The translations under genes and the position numbers were made by a program. A stretch of DNA of 64,000 nt from Gerris lacustris. Lineage: Eukaryota; Arthropoda; Insecta; Hemiptera; Gerridae. The DNA lies in NCBI GenBank assembly GCA_951217055.1, contig OX578282.1:22193106-22257105 (forward strand), given 5' to 3'. This document shows positions 44,020 to 56,901 of this stretch, piece after piece. Below the pieces are notes generated by a model. That model worked only from the letters and a program-made list of their open reading frames with translations, had not been told where the DNA came from and ran no database searches. Positions within the stretch are counted from its first letter, which is position 1, and each line of letters opens with the position of its first letter.

Positions 44020-46384
44020 CGGTCAATTGTTACAAATACAATTATTTTGTGTGAAGACGTTGTTTTGGTTATTGAACACCTCTTCTATGATGAGAAAATC
44101 AATTTTGACTGACTCAAGAGTAAAACGATTCATATGGGGATATATATGAAATCTTGCTTTATGTATAAATGATTTAAAACCCATTCTATCCTTCTATCCT
44201 ATCTAACATCAACATGGAATGTAATTAAGGTCGTAACTTAACTTAGTAGTTTGAATTAAATCAAACTGGTTAATTTATTGAGTTATTAAAGATACTTTTT
44301 AGTACATATTTCTGTATTCTTTATTTCATTCACATATGAACTTTGAAGGTTTTATTCTGTGTTAAACGTCATCTTTAAGAATTAACTTTAATCGGTATCT
44401 TAATAGTTGCTAGTTTAATTAAAATATATTAATGAAAATAATTTTTTTTATGGAGTCAGTGAAGCCGAGTATTAACACACTAGTTTGCATTAAATCGTTG
44501 ACCAACCCCCTCCAACATATCTACTTTTGGACCCAGAGGGTTGACTTAAAATCATTTAAAGTTGATTTTTTGATTAGTAGGGAATTGCATCTATTCCCCT
44601 CAGAATGACGAAAATAATTCTCCGAATTTCATTATAAGATCAGCTGCTGAAGCGTACACAACAGTTTCATTATATTTTCATTAAATCATGTGATTCTTGA
44701 CTTATACACTGTAATTTAGCTACACAAAATATTTAGAACTAAAACATTTAATTATTTCTACATTAAAGTTAAATGCAATAACATTGAAAATGCAACATCA
44801 TACTCTTATATTTACAAAACAAACTATTTATAGGAGGATTAACCTTTTCAAAAATCTGCATTGCATTAACAATTAACATTCCTTTTTCAATTTACTCCCT
44901 AATAAAATGGATAATCAAAACATTCTTTGTCAAATATTTTAGTAGCATTACATATTTCATGTAATAACTGTTCTTCAAAACCTTTTATTATTTTAATTGT
45001 TTTATTACTTTATACTTATATTGTTTTTTATATATGTCTACATCAATTTCAAGAATTTTCTTTATTGGTTACTTTTGATGTTTGATACTGATTGTATTTT
45101 TTTACATTCTTGTTATCTTTATTTTAAATTAAAATATTTATTATATTTTGTTGTTTATTTATTATTGGAACAAATTTCTTAATTTGTTCTTCATTTTGAT
45201 GAATACTGATATTATTGATGATTTTTTTTTTTTAATTTAATTTTTTTTTTATTATATGCAATCAAGTTTTCTTGTGGCATAAGAGTAACTGTTTTTATTT
45301 TAAACATACATATTTTTGTATCTTTATTCCTCCTCTTTTTTTTTTAATTCACCATAAAATATAAGACTAACTAAAAAAGAAGACTAAAATTTCCTTATCT
45401 TAATCATCGAATAAAAATTAAATTAATTACCAAATAATAAAAATAAATAATCAGTCTTGTAAACTTCATTTTATTATTCTTTTTTAATACCACCCTCTCT
45501 TCTCTTATTTTATTACTTGACTTTTCACTCTAACAATATATATGTATAAAATCATTAAAATGGTTTAATTTATTTGGTGTTTGTTTATATTTTTAAAATG
45601 GGTATTTATATATACATATATATGTATATGTTTGTGTGTGTTGTGTATATATCGGGAAGGAGGGCCTTTTTTTATGACTGGTTTTTAGATGGAGGGCTCG
45701 ATAAAAATTTTATTAGATCTTCTTTAAAGAGTGAACTTTTTATTATTTAGTATAAAATTAATTGTTTGGTTAAGCTTTCTAACGCTATTACGTGATAACA
45801 AAGTTTCAGAAACTTTTAATTATTTATTCTTGTAAACTATATATATATATGTATGTGGCAGGGGGGGGGGGGGGGGTCGTAGTGCATTTAATTACACTTT
45901 TATATCTCGCGTGTAAAAAATCCTTTGAAAAAAGCAAAAAAACAAAAAACAGTTAGTTCTTTAAAAGGGTCATTAGGAATGAAGGAAAACTTCATCAAGT
46001 GTAATTTAATTTTATAGCGCCGTCCTATAATATTATTATTAGTGGACATTTTCATTGCGAAAAATATGAAATAGAAATAGCCGGTACAGAAGTTTAAATT
46101 TAACACAAAAAATCCGCTTTTAGTAGAGCTAGTTTGTATTCTTTATCATTTATATATTTCATAATATACCTATCCAACAGGGTTTCCACGGAAACCTGGG
46201 GTTAAAAAGAGACTATAGACAATAATTAAATTAGTTTATTAGTTTTAACTATATATATAATGTCTGCAGATAATGTCATCAAAAGGTCACACCACAATTT
46301 TTTATCTGTTCCCCTTTTAATAGTTAGTTACTCTCCTATTCCATTGCAAATTTGACATGACTTGGATAAGTATATACGAGTAAT
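44020..46384. other. AT-rich gap with a G16 run
   Basis: G16 at 45861-45876 follows a short TA run. The small frames at 44997-45182 and 45900-46106 are unsupported. Confidence 0.4.
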
Positions 46385-46829
46385 TTAGACAAAGGAATAG
46401 TCTTTGTCCTTTGTCTTAATAGTTAATTAGACTAAGGAATAGTCTTTGTCTTAATAGTTAATTAGGCTAAGGTATAGTCTTTGTCTTAATAGTTAATTAG
46501 ACTAAGGAATAGTCTTTGTCTTAATAGTTAATTAGACGAAGGAATAGTCTTTGTTTTATTAGTTAATTAGATAGACTAAAGAATAGTCGTTGTCTTAATA
46601 GTTAATTAGACCATGGAATAGTCTTTGTCTTAATAGTTAATTAGACTAAGGAATAGTCTTTGTATTAATAGTTAATTAGACTAAGGAATTGTCTTTGTCT
46701 TAATAGTTAATTAAACTAAGGAGTAGTCTTTGTCTTAATAGTTAATTAGACTAAGGAATAGACTTTGTATTAATAGTTAATTAGACTAAGGAATAGTCTT
46801 TGTCTTAATAGTTAATTAGATTAAGGGGT
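46385..46829 (+). repeat. 35-bp minisatellite, ~12 units
   Basis: Consensus unit: TTAGACTAAGGAATAGTCTT followed by TGTCTTAATAGTTAA. Each unit carries a GACTA-AGGAA-TAGTC mini-hairpin. Units diverge by 0-4 bases; two have insertions (the first, and one with TTAGATAGACTAAAG). It contains CTTTGTCTTAATAG, whose complement is the core of the array at 53422-53741. Confidence 0.95.
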
Positions 46830-46985
46830 ATTATCACTTTAATTAATGTAAAGAAGTGTGATATTTCTTTGTCCCAAAGTACTTTAGACTAAATATCCCT
46901 TTATCTTAATACTTACTCAACTATAGTTTTGCTGGGCTTTGGTACTACCTAATAGGAGTACCGAAATAGTGTACCAAAGTTAAGG
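46830..46985 (-). repeat. Family G-derived flank of the 35-bp array
   Basis: On the minus strand it reads AAGGGATATTTAGTCTAAAG, then TACTTTGGGACAAAGAAATA and a CACACTTCTTTA-like end, matching internal family G sequence near 40259-40314. The 35-bp array therefore probably arose inside a family G element. A CTTTGGTAC / GTACCAAAG pair lies at 46937-46979. Confidence 0.6.
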
Positions 46986-47871
<886 letters not shown>

Positions 47872-47929
47872 AGTATGATAAATAACTAGCTTGTTTAGAA
47901 AATTATTCAAGATATACTCTTAATGAAGG

Positions 47930-48250
47930 AACGAAAGGATTCCAGATTAGGGAAGGGAGTTTGGTTAGGGGGATTAAGGACACTGTAATTGGTATAAAGG
48001 AGGAAAGGTCTTAAGAGGGTTTAATAGTCGTTGGCAGAAGCGGTCATTAGGGTTTTCCGAGGGCATCTCGTATCCTTTAGGAGTGGACTACAGCAAGAGC
48101 TAGGGGTCTCGGGAATCCATGGAGCGGAATACTTCAGCAACATTCGTAGATATCTTCGGGACCTTTAGGAGAGGTTCTGCACCATTAAATGGGTAGAAAA
48201 CAGTACTTAAAGGGATTGACAGAGAGAAAGGGCAGAAACTAACCAAGAGA
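47930..48250. other. GC-richer, purine-rich island
   Basis: Contains GGGAAGGGAGTTTGGTTAGG, GAGGGCATCTCGTATCC and GGTCTCGGGAATCCATGG, the last sharing GGTCTCGGGA with the 16.3 kb island. The 60-codon minus frame 48100-48282 is unsupported. Candidate conserved non-coding sequence. Confidence 0.25.
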
Positions 48251-48674
48251 GAAAATCCTTTAGTATCTAGTATTATGTACAAGATAAATTGTATCAGAAA
48301 ATTAATTCAAAACTAAGGGATGCAAAATTTTCAAATTGTCTTGACTGCTTAACAATATTAATGTAAATTTTAATACCTTAACTTATTAAAAACAAAATAT
48401 AAGAAAAATATTAGAAAAATATTAATTATTTTATTGAGCCATTCTCAACTCAACTACTTCATTTGTAGTCCTCCAAAAATAAAAAAAATGAAATAACAGG
48501 CAATACTGATTGCCTAATTATCACTGCTGGATCTATGTTGATGTCCAAATAGATAAATCGACTAAGATGAATCAATAATGTTAACCAGAATAGCAGCTGG
48601 CCTGATGCAATGATAGTAGAAATATGATAGCAGAAACATAATAAACAGGTGCAAGAATATAAAGCCGTGTCGTT

Positions 48675-48835
48675 TAGCTACACTTAAATATTAGGAGAGC
48701 TTTACATAAAATCTTAAAAGTGACTGTTGGGCTACGTATAATCCTAATGAGAAAAATACGTAGGATTAGCTACACTTAAATATTTAGAGCTTTACATAAA
48801 GTCTTTAAACTGACTGTTAGGCTACTCACAATCCT
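48675..48835 (+). repeat. Two-copy 92-bp tandem duplication
   Basis: TAGCTACACTTAAATATT, AGAGCTTTACATAAA and TGACTGTT.GGCTAC recur at a 92-bp offset with small differences. Confidence 0.9.
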
Positions 48836-50477
48836 AATGTGGGCCACCGTGTGTTGATTTTGAATATTGGAAGAACAAGGAACCATTAAAGAAAGAAGAA
48901 GATGTTTGAATTTAGATCTACACGTGAGGGAAATTTTTATCACCAAAAAACTACTAAAAGTATAGCAGGAATAATATAAACTGTCTCTCCACGTAAAAGG
49001 TATCATGGGTATAGATTTAATTATTATTTGAATTAGTTTCAAATAATATTATAAAATATATAATTTGTTTTTGAGTATGTTGGCTTCTCTGTAATTTTTT
49101 TATAAAACCAATACAAGGTTTTTATAAACTAGATTTGTGCCGTTGATGATCATTTTAATAATGACCATAAAAATATAATTTTGACCATGGAAAAAGTTCT
49201 TGCTAAACATTTTCGTGGTTAGAACAAATGTTATCAGTTTTATTGTCGATCATAATGAGACAAGTTTTTTATCACATTAGTTGATCTTAATCAGTAAAAT
49301 TATCACTCATTATGAAATAACTGAAGTTAACAAAACTAGTCTTGGTTAAATGATAACTTATTCTTGTATGTTTTATTCTTTCGTAGTTTATTGAGGTATA
49401 TGTTTGTCCAAAGTGTTCACAAATAATTATTAATGCCACTAATATAATTTTCAAATCCTAAGTACTTTAGTTGAAAATGTAATTACACGTTAAAGCAATA
49501 CATTGTTACTTTCGGATATCGAACAGAAACTAAACTAATTATTGTTTATATCTTATGAAATTTAACCTATTAAACAGATCTAAACAAATCTATATTAATT
49601 TTACTTCATTTCAATCAATAATTCCATTTTAGTTTTATTTATCTGAGATTTTCTTCTTTTTAAACATTCTACCTACTAATGAACCCCGAAAAATTATTTA
49701 ATTCGGTGCAAACAAAAGACAAACAATAGACGATAACTTAAAAATTATGATTGGTGATTAAGTACTAACTTGTTTTTATAAAATGGGAACCTTTCAAAAA
49801 AGTTGTATGTTTCCTTTCGTCAAACTTTCACTTAAATTAGTTGTATTCCAATTCGTAGAACTCAAATAAAAAAAAAAAGCATAACTTATTTCTGTTAATT
49901 AGTGTTTATTTCTATTTTTACTTGTAAAGAAATTTATTAATAATTCTTTACATTTTATGGTTGGTTAAACTTTATAATTATCTTTCACTTAACTATTATA
50001 TATTACTTGTAATAGTAATTTATTTTATAAAATAAAATATGTTATTATATAGCATAATTAATAATATTTTTTTGTTCAAAAACTTTTTTAATTTTTAATA
50101 TATTTTATTATTTTTTTTTCTTTTTGTTTTTTTTTCCAGGTGAGGATTATTTTTATAACGAGGTGTGAGTTAGAATTATATGATTCTTTGGCTAGTATAA
50201 GTAAGTGACATTAAATCTTGATAATTATGGTTGGTTTTAACACTTAATTTATTTATGATTTATAAATGTTGTTCGTTTTGTTGTTGTAGTCAAATTAATT
50301 ATTATGATCTTGTTGAAGTAAAGTACTAGCTTTAATTACTTCTAATTATTTATTAAGCAGAAATAATTTAAGTATAAAGAATTATTATTTTGAAAGTACG
50401 TCTTTATTATTTATTTATTATTTTTACTATGACAAAATTGATATATTTCTGTATTAATAACTAATCGTTAGTTAAAG
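48836..50477. other. AT-rich gap with a ratchet-like splice motif
   Basis: At 50111-50146 a long T/C run ends in TTCCAG|GTGAGG, placing an acceptor-like and a donor-like signal back to back. No flanking exon is recognisable. The 88-codon minus frame 48776-49042 is unsupported. Confidence 0.35.
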
Positions 50478-50481
50478 TTAA

Positions 50482-50905
50482 ACCCCGTTTGTCATGGTAG
50501 CCACTGTCGTGACAGCACTATCTCACGACCATGCACGTCTAATAACATAGTTAAGATTACTATCTCCGCATCAGAGTTCTCTTGTGGCAAAGCACAAGAA
50601 CTATCGGTCCTAGAATCATGTTAGAACAGTTCTACAACTGTTCAAATAATATTACATAAATTATATCATATATTTTGTTGCTTATACACCTGAAAATGTT
50701 ACACTTATATCTTTCTATTTATTTTGCTTCGTCTGCATTTTATTTTAATTATTATCCCAATGAAATCAGCTACCGCTGCTATTAGCTCCTTGTCGGCCAT
50801 GTTGAAAAAAAATGCTTATGACGGTGCACTATCTCGAAAGTACTATCGAGGTTGACTGATGTGATAGCTCTATCGTGCGAGTATTATACCCTTATAAACG
50901 AGGCT
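50482..50905. mobile_element. TTAA-flanked MITE
   Basis: Left ACCCCGTTTGTCATGGTA and right TACCCTTATAAACGAGGCT are imperfectly inverted, and TTAA flanks both sides (50478-50481 and 50906-50909). Subterminal words ACGACCATGCAC and CTATCGTGCGAG add weak inverted similarity. A TTAA duplication suits piggyBac, and TTA suits PIF/Harbinger; the ends do not decide. It is 424 bp and non-coding. Confidence 0.6.
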
Positions 50906-51052
50906 TTAATAAATTTAAGTTTTATTGGGTATAATTGACAATTGACTTGTTTATATAAATTCAGTAGGGTTTAGCTTGTTTGTAAATAAGAAAGTGCAGG
51001 AAGGAAGTGCATTAACGATAAAACGTGATTATGTTTTTTTTTTTTTTAAATA

Positions 51053-51450
51053 GCTACGTTTGCATGGTGTATTCAAAACGATCTGGATACGGTATCTTAC
51101 CATGTAAACGCACTGTACTTAATCTAGTTCATGTTAAAGTTGATGCACCAAAAATCTTTACTGTAGCGTATTGAATTTACTTGTAAACACCTTACTGTAT
51201 AGAGATCGTATTAGGGCATGCGCAATTTCCTTTTCTCTCCTGGGGAACCTGACACAACACGACTTACAAACATACCCTTCTTTTACAGGCATCATAATCA
51301 TCACGTGTCAAAATCAGCTGCTTTCTTATGACCTCAGAACTGTATCCAAAAATCTTCAAATACCAACTCACCACGTTTATACAAACAGATTTCAGTTAAC
51401 GGCAGTAAACGATTTCAGATCTTTTTTTAAATAAACCATGTAAACGTGGC
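51053..51450. mobile_element. TA-flanked MITE with GCNACGTTT ends
   Basis: Left GCTACGTTTGCATGGTGTAT and right ATAAACCATGTAAACGTGGC are inverted with about three mismatches in 20. TA flanks both sides (51051-51052, 51451-51452). It is 398 bp. The 87-codon frame 51171-51434 lies inside the element and shows no transposase motif. Confidence 0.68.
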
Positions 51451-51480
51451 TAATGTGGATAAGAAAATTTAAATAACATT

Positions 51481-51640
51481 GTGGCCTTTGAGTCAGATCC
51501 TGGTGGCTAAAAATATGCTTTCAACCACTCAACTTTGAAGCAGATATTTACATAGTGGTCTTAGAGTCAGATTATTACCTGTGGTTAAATTAGATCAGAT
51601 TATTACCTGATTATTGTTATAGTGGTTAAAGCCATTTTCT
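51481..51640 (+). repeat. Degenerate short tandem repeat
   Basis: GTGGCCTTTGAGTCAGATC and GTGGTCTTAGAGTCAGATTA recur about 74 bp apart, then AGATCAGATTATTACCTG partly repeats again. Old and irregular. Confidence 0.6.
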
Positions 51641-53421
51641 AGTATAATGGGACTTCTAGAGAGGCCTACAATGCTTATTGCCACTAGTATTTTTAAGATT
51701 ATGTTTATATATTATTGATACTGTGTTTCAGTTACGGGTTATTGAATTATCTGATAATTTAGTTCTTTCATTAGACAACGTTTTTGAGATAGAGTTTATT
51801 TGGACTTTCAAACTCATTGAATTATCTAGATTATAAAGTTTCATTCATACTAAATAATTATGAAGGTACTTAGTATTCGTTCATACTATATTTTTTATGA
51901 TGGTAATTTGGCTGGCAGTTACTTTGTGTTGAGCACAATATAAAAGTGCATCAAGATTTCAATTATATTCTAAAAATTTCTCTTTTAAAATCCAGATGAT
52001 AATTTGACTAAATTCAACATTTCCATTTATTTATTTTAATCGCATTTTATAGTTTCTCATGTCGTAGAAAAAATATCATTTTTCATGCTTAGAGGAGATG
52101 ATGTTTTGGGGGAGAAAAAAGGAGAGAATGAAAAAATATTCGTTTATTTTATAATATTATCCGTTTATATTACTTAGTTTTAGATCTTGAAAATCCTTTA
52201 GAGGGGAAGGTTAAGGCTTATAAAATGGATATAATCCGGCAAAATACTTCTTTAGGTTTTGAATTCACTGCCAAATTGCTGTCGTTTCAGTCCGGGAGCC
52301 AACAAACTCCCCCCCCCCCTTTTTTTTAGTTCCGTTAGGAAAAAAACCAGAGGGAGCCTTACAAATCTTCAAATTAGTTCTTCCGCCCTCCTTGAAATTT
52401 CCATTCGAATATTTCAGTTGAAAATGAATTCTGTTGAAAATCTTTTTCTCCTTTTTTTTACAAAATTTTCTTCTATTGGTGTTCTGTTTTCATTAGAGAA
52501 TTTTTTTTTTTTTTTTTTTTTTTAAAGAGATTTTGTACCTTCTTTTTTTGGATAGCACTTAAGCTAAGTGGTGTTCCAGGTTACTGTGCCAGGGGACCGT
52601 AGTATTTTCAACCTTTATTATTATACTCCTTTTACCTATTATACTTCTAGCAGTAGCTTTAATAATGAATAAATTCTTACATAAAAAAACAACAAAAAAC
52701 TGTTGAACATCTTCTACCCCTAATCTTAATTTTAAGTAGATGGACAATCCAAATCTTCATTTTTTTTGTTTCTACTCCTCTCTTTCAAAAGGACCCTATT
52801 GTAACTACTCGAAATTACCCTAATTTAGTTCAATCTTTCGCCCTCATAAGCTCTGATCTTTTTATATCACATGTTGTTTTTGTTGTCCTGCACCAATTTT
52901 GGATACTTTTTTTTATTTTTGGATCCTTTTCTTTTCAATAACTAAGTGGCAATCAAGAGTGGTACAATTACGACTAATTCATTATTGAAGTTTTTATTCT
53001 AGAAGGATATTAGGGATTTTTTCCTCGCTCATGTGGTTTGCTACCGAATATGCTACCGTCATTTTTTTTGTCCAAATTAAATTATTAAATTTTTTTTTTG
53101 TTTGAAATATGGTGCAGCAGAGGGATATAATTATTTTATTTTGTTGTAGTAACTTTTTTGTCATTTGACCTAAAATTAAATTTGTATTTTTTGCTTTATT
53201 TATTTATTTCTAATCCTTTTTTTTGTAGTAGTAGGCAAATAAATCGTTGTTAGTCGTGGTGAATTTCTGTACCTACTAAAATTATTGCTGTTTTTAATTT
53301 ATATATTTAACCTTATATTTGTTGGTAAACATTCTAATAAATTTTAAGTAGAAATGACAGCTATTGTATAATATATTAAAAACCCTGTCTTGTTTATTGG
53401 TGTAATGTGCGCTACTTAAAA
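51641..53421. other. AT-rich gap with C11 and T23 runs
   Basis: C11 at 52309-52319 and T23 at about 52501-52523 bound an 88-codon chance frame (52259-52525). No gene recognised. Confidence 0.4.
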
Positions 53422-53741
53422 GTGGTTCTTTAAAAATAGCAGTCTCATCTTGATTTTCTATTAAGACAAAGAAATGTGGTCCTTTAAGAATAGTAGTCAT
53501 ATCTCGATTTTCTATTAAGACAAAGAAATGTGGCCCTTTAAGAATAGTACACATCTCGATTTTCTATTAAGAAAAAGAAATGTGGTCCTTTAAGAATAGT
53601 AGTCATATCTCGATTTTCTATTAAGACAAAGAAATGTGGCCCTTTAAGAATAGTACACATCTCGATTTTCTATTAAGACAAAGATATGTGGCCCTTTAAG
53701 AATAGTAGTCATATCGCGATTTTCTATTAAGACAAAGAAAT
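53422..53741 (+). repeat. ~53-bp tandem array with dimeric higher-order structure
   Basis: Six units share TCTCGATTTTCTATTAAGAC and AAAGAAATGTGG. Units 2 and 4 carry AATAGTAGTCATATC while 3 and 5 carry the shorter AATAGTACACATC, so the 2+3 dimer has duplicated as 4+5. The core CTATTAAGACAAAG is the complement of the 46.4 kb array core. The 86-codon minus frame here is an artefact of the repeat. Confidence 0.94.
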
Positions 53742-55423
53742 GTGGTCACTTAAGACTTAAACCGTGCAGTCAACATAATATGTACTTTAAATGCTTTTAA
53801 TACACTGTATTCTGTTAAGAAACATATTTATGAGTTTACAATAATAATTACTAATTATACTATAAATGAATAAAATGAAGCAAAATGAAATATAATTAAA
53901 TATCCATTCGATAAGTACATAAAAATATTTTTATTGTTAAATACTTTGAAATGTGAATGTGCAATTAATTAAATTGCTATTATTGTCATTCCTTTATATC
54001 TTTACTGTTGTTAAATTATATTTACTGTCGTTAATTTTATTTTTTGTCAGTATCACTTTATGATCCTTTTATGTGAGTATGACTTCGAAAGTATGAAGGA
54101 TCCTATTAAAAGTTAACACTTAAATTTATATCGTTAAATTTAATGACTTAGTGAGAAAGACAATTTTTTTTTTTATATTATCAATAAGTATAATATAACT
54201 CAAAATATAGTTGATTTTCAATTCAATTTTAGAAGTTAAGTTGAAGTTTATAAAATACATCTATTATTATATTTTATTATGGAGAGAAATTTATAGCTTT
54301 TGTTGTGTATTAAATTGGTAAATAATTCATTGAATTAAATGTAGTTACTTGTGATATTTTTTTTTTAATTTCTTACTATTTATTTCTTACCTGTGTACTT
54401 TATTAACATATTTGCTTTTCATATTCAGTATTCAGTTTACCATGTATAATGTTCAGTTGCTAAAGACTTTTATCGTGAATGGTTCTCTTTAAAAATGATC
54501 TCAATGAGTTTAAACATTAGGATTGTCTTAATCCAGTTATCACCAGTTAATTATTCTTAACTACTTATATGTATACAGGTTTTTGACATTTATATTATTC
54601 ATTAAGTTACAAATGTTAAAAACAATCGATGAAACAGTGATCAATTAATTTTTTTTTCATTTTAATTTAAATTCAAAACTAAAAAAAAAAACTTCTGTCT
54701 GTGCAATACTGTTACATTTTGCATTTTGAATTTAGATCTCTGGGGAAATTCTCGTTTATTGGTTCCCCCCCCCCCCCTTCCTATTTTTAAAATATCGAAC
54801 CATTGCAATCCAAAAAAAAAAAAAAAAAAATGAAGCAAGGGGGAAAAAAGGACTAGTAAATTTATTATACTGTATTGGACCCGAAAAAAAAAACTTTTTT
54901 CTTATTGGATAGATTCAATCGTACATAGAATTTTGCGAATGATGCATTTTCATTTTCAGGGAAGTGGAAGAGGATACAATCTGAATATTGATTTTGTTTA
55001 AGAGAGATATAAGTGGAGAACTCCCTCCTTATTTTCTTTTTTCTTCTTTTTCACAGTTTGCCTAGAGTTTGCCATACCATAAATCTTAAGAAAAAGGTTT
55101 TTAAGGGAGGGCGACGTTTCAGATAAAAATTTCCCTTTTTCAGGGGGGTTTGGTAGGGCTTTACCCTGTTTTATTTTTTTTTTCTTTGGAAGGACCAATC
55201 AAAGATAAGAAAAAAGGTGAAAAATGTGACTTTGTTGTTACTGATTGTGAAAACTTGCTAAGTTAAAAAAAAAAGTTGTTAAAACTTTTTCCCCCTTTTT
55301 ACTACTACCATCAGCTTTGAGTTACCTTTTGATTTCTACTCCTTTTACTCTGTGTCGTTCTAGTGTTGAAGTTGATTGAAGGAAAAAGAAATAACCCTTT
55401 TTTTGACCACTTAAAAAATGTTG
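53742..55423. other. AT-rich gap with C13 and A18 runs
   Basis: C13 at 54765-54777 and an A run near 54811-54830. The 66-codon minus frame 54998-55198 is Lys-rich and unsupported. Confidence 0.4.
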
Positions 55424-55661
55424 GGTACTTATTTGGATGGTTACTCCCCTGTTTTTTTTTTAGATTATAAATGACTACGACTAAATAACTATTGACAAAG
55501 GGATGTTAAATCCAATTTACTTTGGGACAAAGGAATGTCACACTTCTGTTTTTATGAGAGAAGTAACAGTCTAAACAAGAACATTTCAAACACCTACTTT
55601 AGACTGTTACTCCCCTCTATTTTTTTTCTTTATAAGGGTTGCAACAATCTAAAGAAGTGCC
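55424..55661. mobile_element. MITE family G, short copy
   Basis: Begins GGTACTTATTTGGATGGTTA and ends CAACAATCTAAAGAAGTGCC, co-linear with 40181-40688 but without the nested foldback. Shares TTTACTTTGGGACAAAGGAA and the internal CTACTTTAGACTGTTACTCC. The flanks AAATGTTG and AGATTTTG agree at 6 of 8 positions, compatible with an aged 8-bp duplication. Confidence 0.85.
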
Positions 55662-56666
55662 AGATTTTGTCGATTGTTTATTTCTTAATATATTTCTACA
55701 ACTTTTATTTCTATTTTCCTATTAGTTTAAAAGAATAATATAGAAATGTTTTATATATTAACAAAAAAATAATCAGGCATTTGTGGAAGAATTAAATTAA
55801 AGTTTTCAGTATTAATATTTGATTAGCAATTAAAGCTGATCAATTCTTGAGTCCTACGTTAATTTTTTATGTACAGAATTTTCTATTTATTGTATTATAT
55901 TGTTTTATATTTAATATTAATGAAATATGCTGTATTTTTAAATGTATACACACACACACATATATATAATACACATATCTATACTCTTAAAAAGCTATAA
56001 TATTTATTTAAAATATATAATTTATATTAATTTTATTTAAATTATACATTGGATATTTCTTGTTCTTCATTCTTACTTGACTTTAATAATAATTTATGTT
56101 AAGGGTCTTCTTTTGTATATCGGGATTATTTATACTGGCAGTTGACAGTTAAAAATGATAAATTATATATTTAGTCAAACAGAGTTAATTGTTTTTTATA
56201 GCTTCTTCCTCATCTATATTTGAATAGTTATAATTGTATTTTTATTTTTTCGTAAATGAATTGTAGGAACATCTGTCGACTTTTCATTTCATTTGCCTAC
56301 ACAACAATTTAATTATTTTAAAACCCAGGAAGAGCAGAATTATTAAATTGATAATAAAATTTTAAATGTTAAAAAAAGGATTTACAAATATTTAATTAAT
56401 TTTAATTTATTGGATTTAGGTTGATTTTTAACACAAAAGATTTACTGCCTTTTTTCTTAAGTGATAATTAAAATAACTGAATTTATATAATGCGATATTT
56501 TAAATGCATTTGTTATTTCTAGTTATGATACGGCATTATTTTAATATAAATAATAATTGTTTAATGCCATTGATTTTAAATTCTCATTATACTTATGTTT
56601 TTATTCTTGTCATGTTACAGCTGTATTTATGCTGTAATTATTTCATTAGGTGCTCATTTTGATTTA
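55662..56666. other. AT-rich gap
   Basis: A (CA)n/(TA)n patch near 55949-55970. Nothing else recognised. Confidence 0.4.
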
Positions 56667-56851
56667 CAGTAGTCTCGCTGTTCCGAATTTGATGAGTCCG
56701 GGCTCCGCCCGGATAATACGGAATCAGTTTTAAAATGGGCAAAACTATTAAAAATTGTATTGTTTCATTTATTTTAATGTACATTATTAGAGAATTAATC
56801 TGGATTAACCGGATGTCTAGACTTGGGGTGTCTGGATCAGCGAGACTACTG
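56667..56851. mobile_element. pogo/Tigger-like MITE
   Basis: Left CAGTAGTCTCGCTGTTCCGA and right TCTGGATCAGCGAGACTACTG are inverted with one mismatch in the outer 18 bp. TA precedes it (56665-56666) and CA follows, a possibly mutated TA duplication. TCCGAA/TCCGG words inside fit pogo/Tigger ends. GTCCGGGCTCCGCCCGGAT forms an internal hairpin. It is 185 bp; the 73-codon minus frame is an artefact. Confidence 0.72.
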
Positions 56852-56901
56852 CATTCCAAATCCTACTGGAAATAAAATTGAGTTGGGCACCCCTGTACTT
56901 A

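Noticed and set aside
43692..44054. Repeat protein LTESSSR(n) and the alternative frames on both strands
   Set aside because: The 21-bp unit is a multiple of three, so several frames stay open automatically. No start context or flanking coding sequence.
56690..56740. Hammerhead-like GATGAGTCCGGGC...GCCCGGA
   Set aside because: A strong stem is present but the GAAA part is missing (TAATAC instead). The sequence is better explained as pogo/Tigger-type TIR interior.
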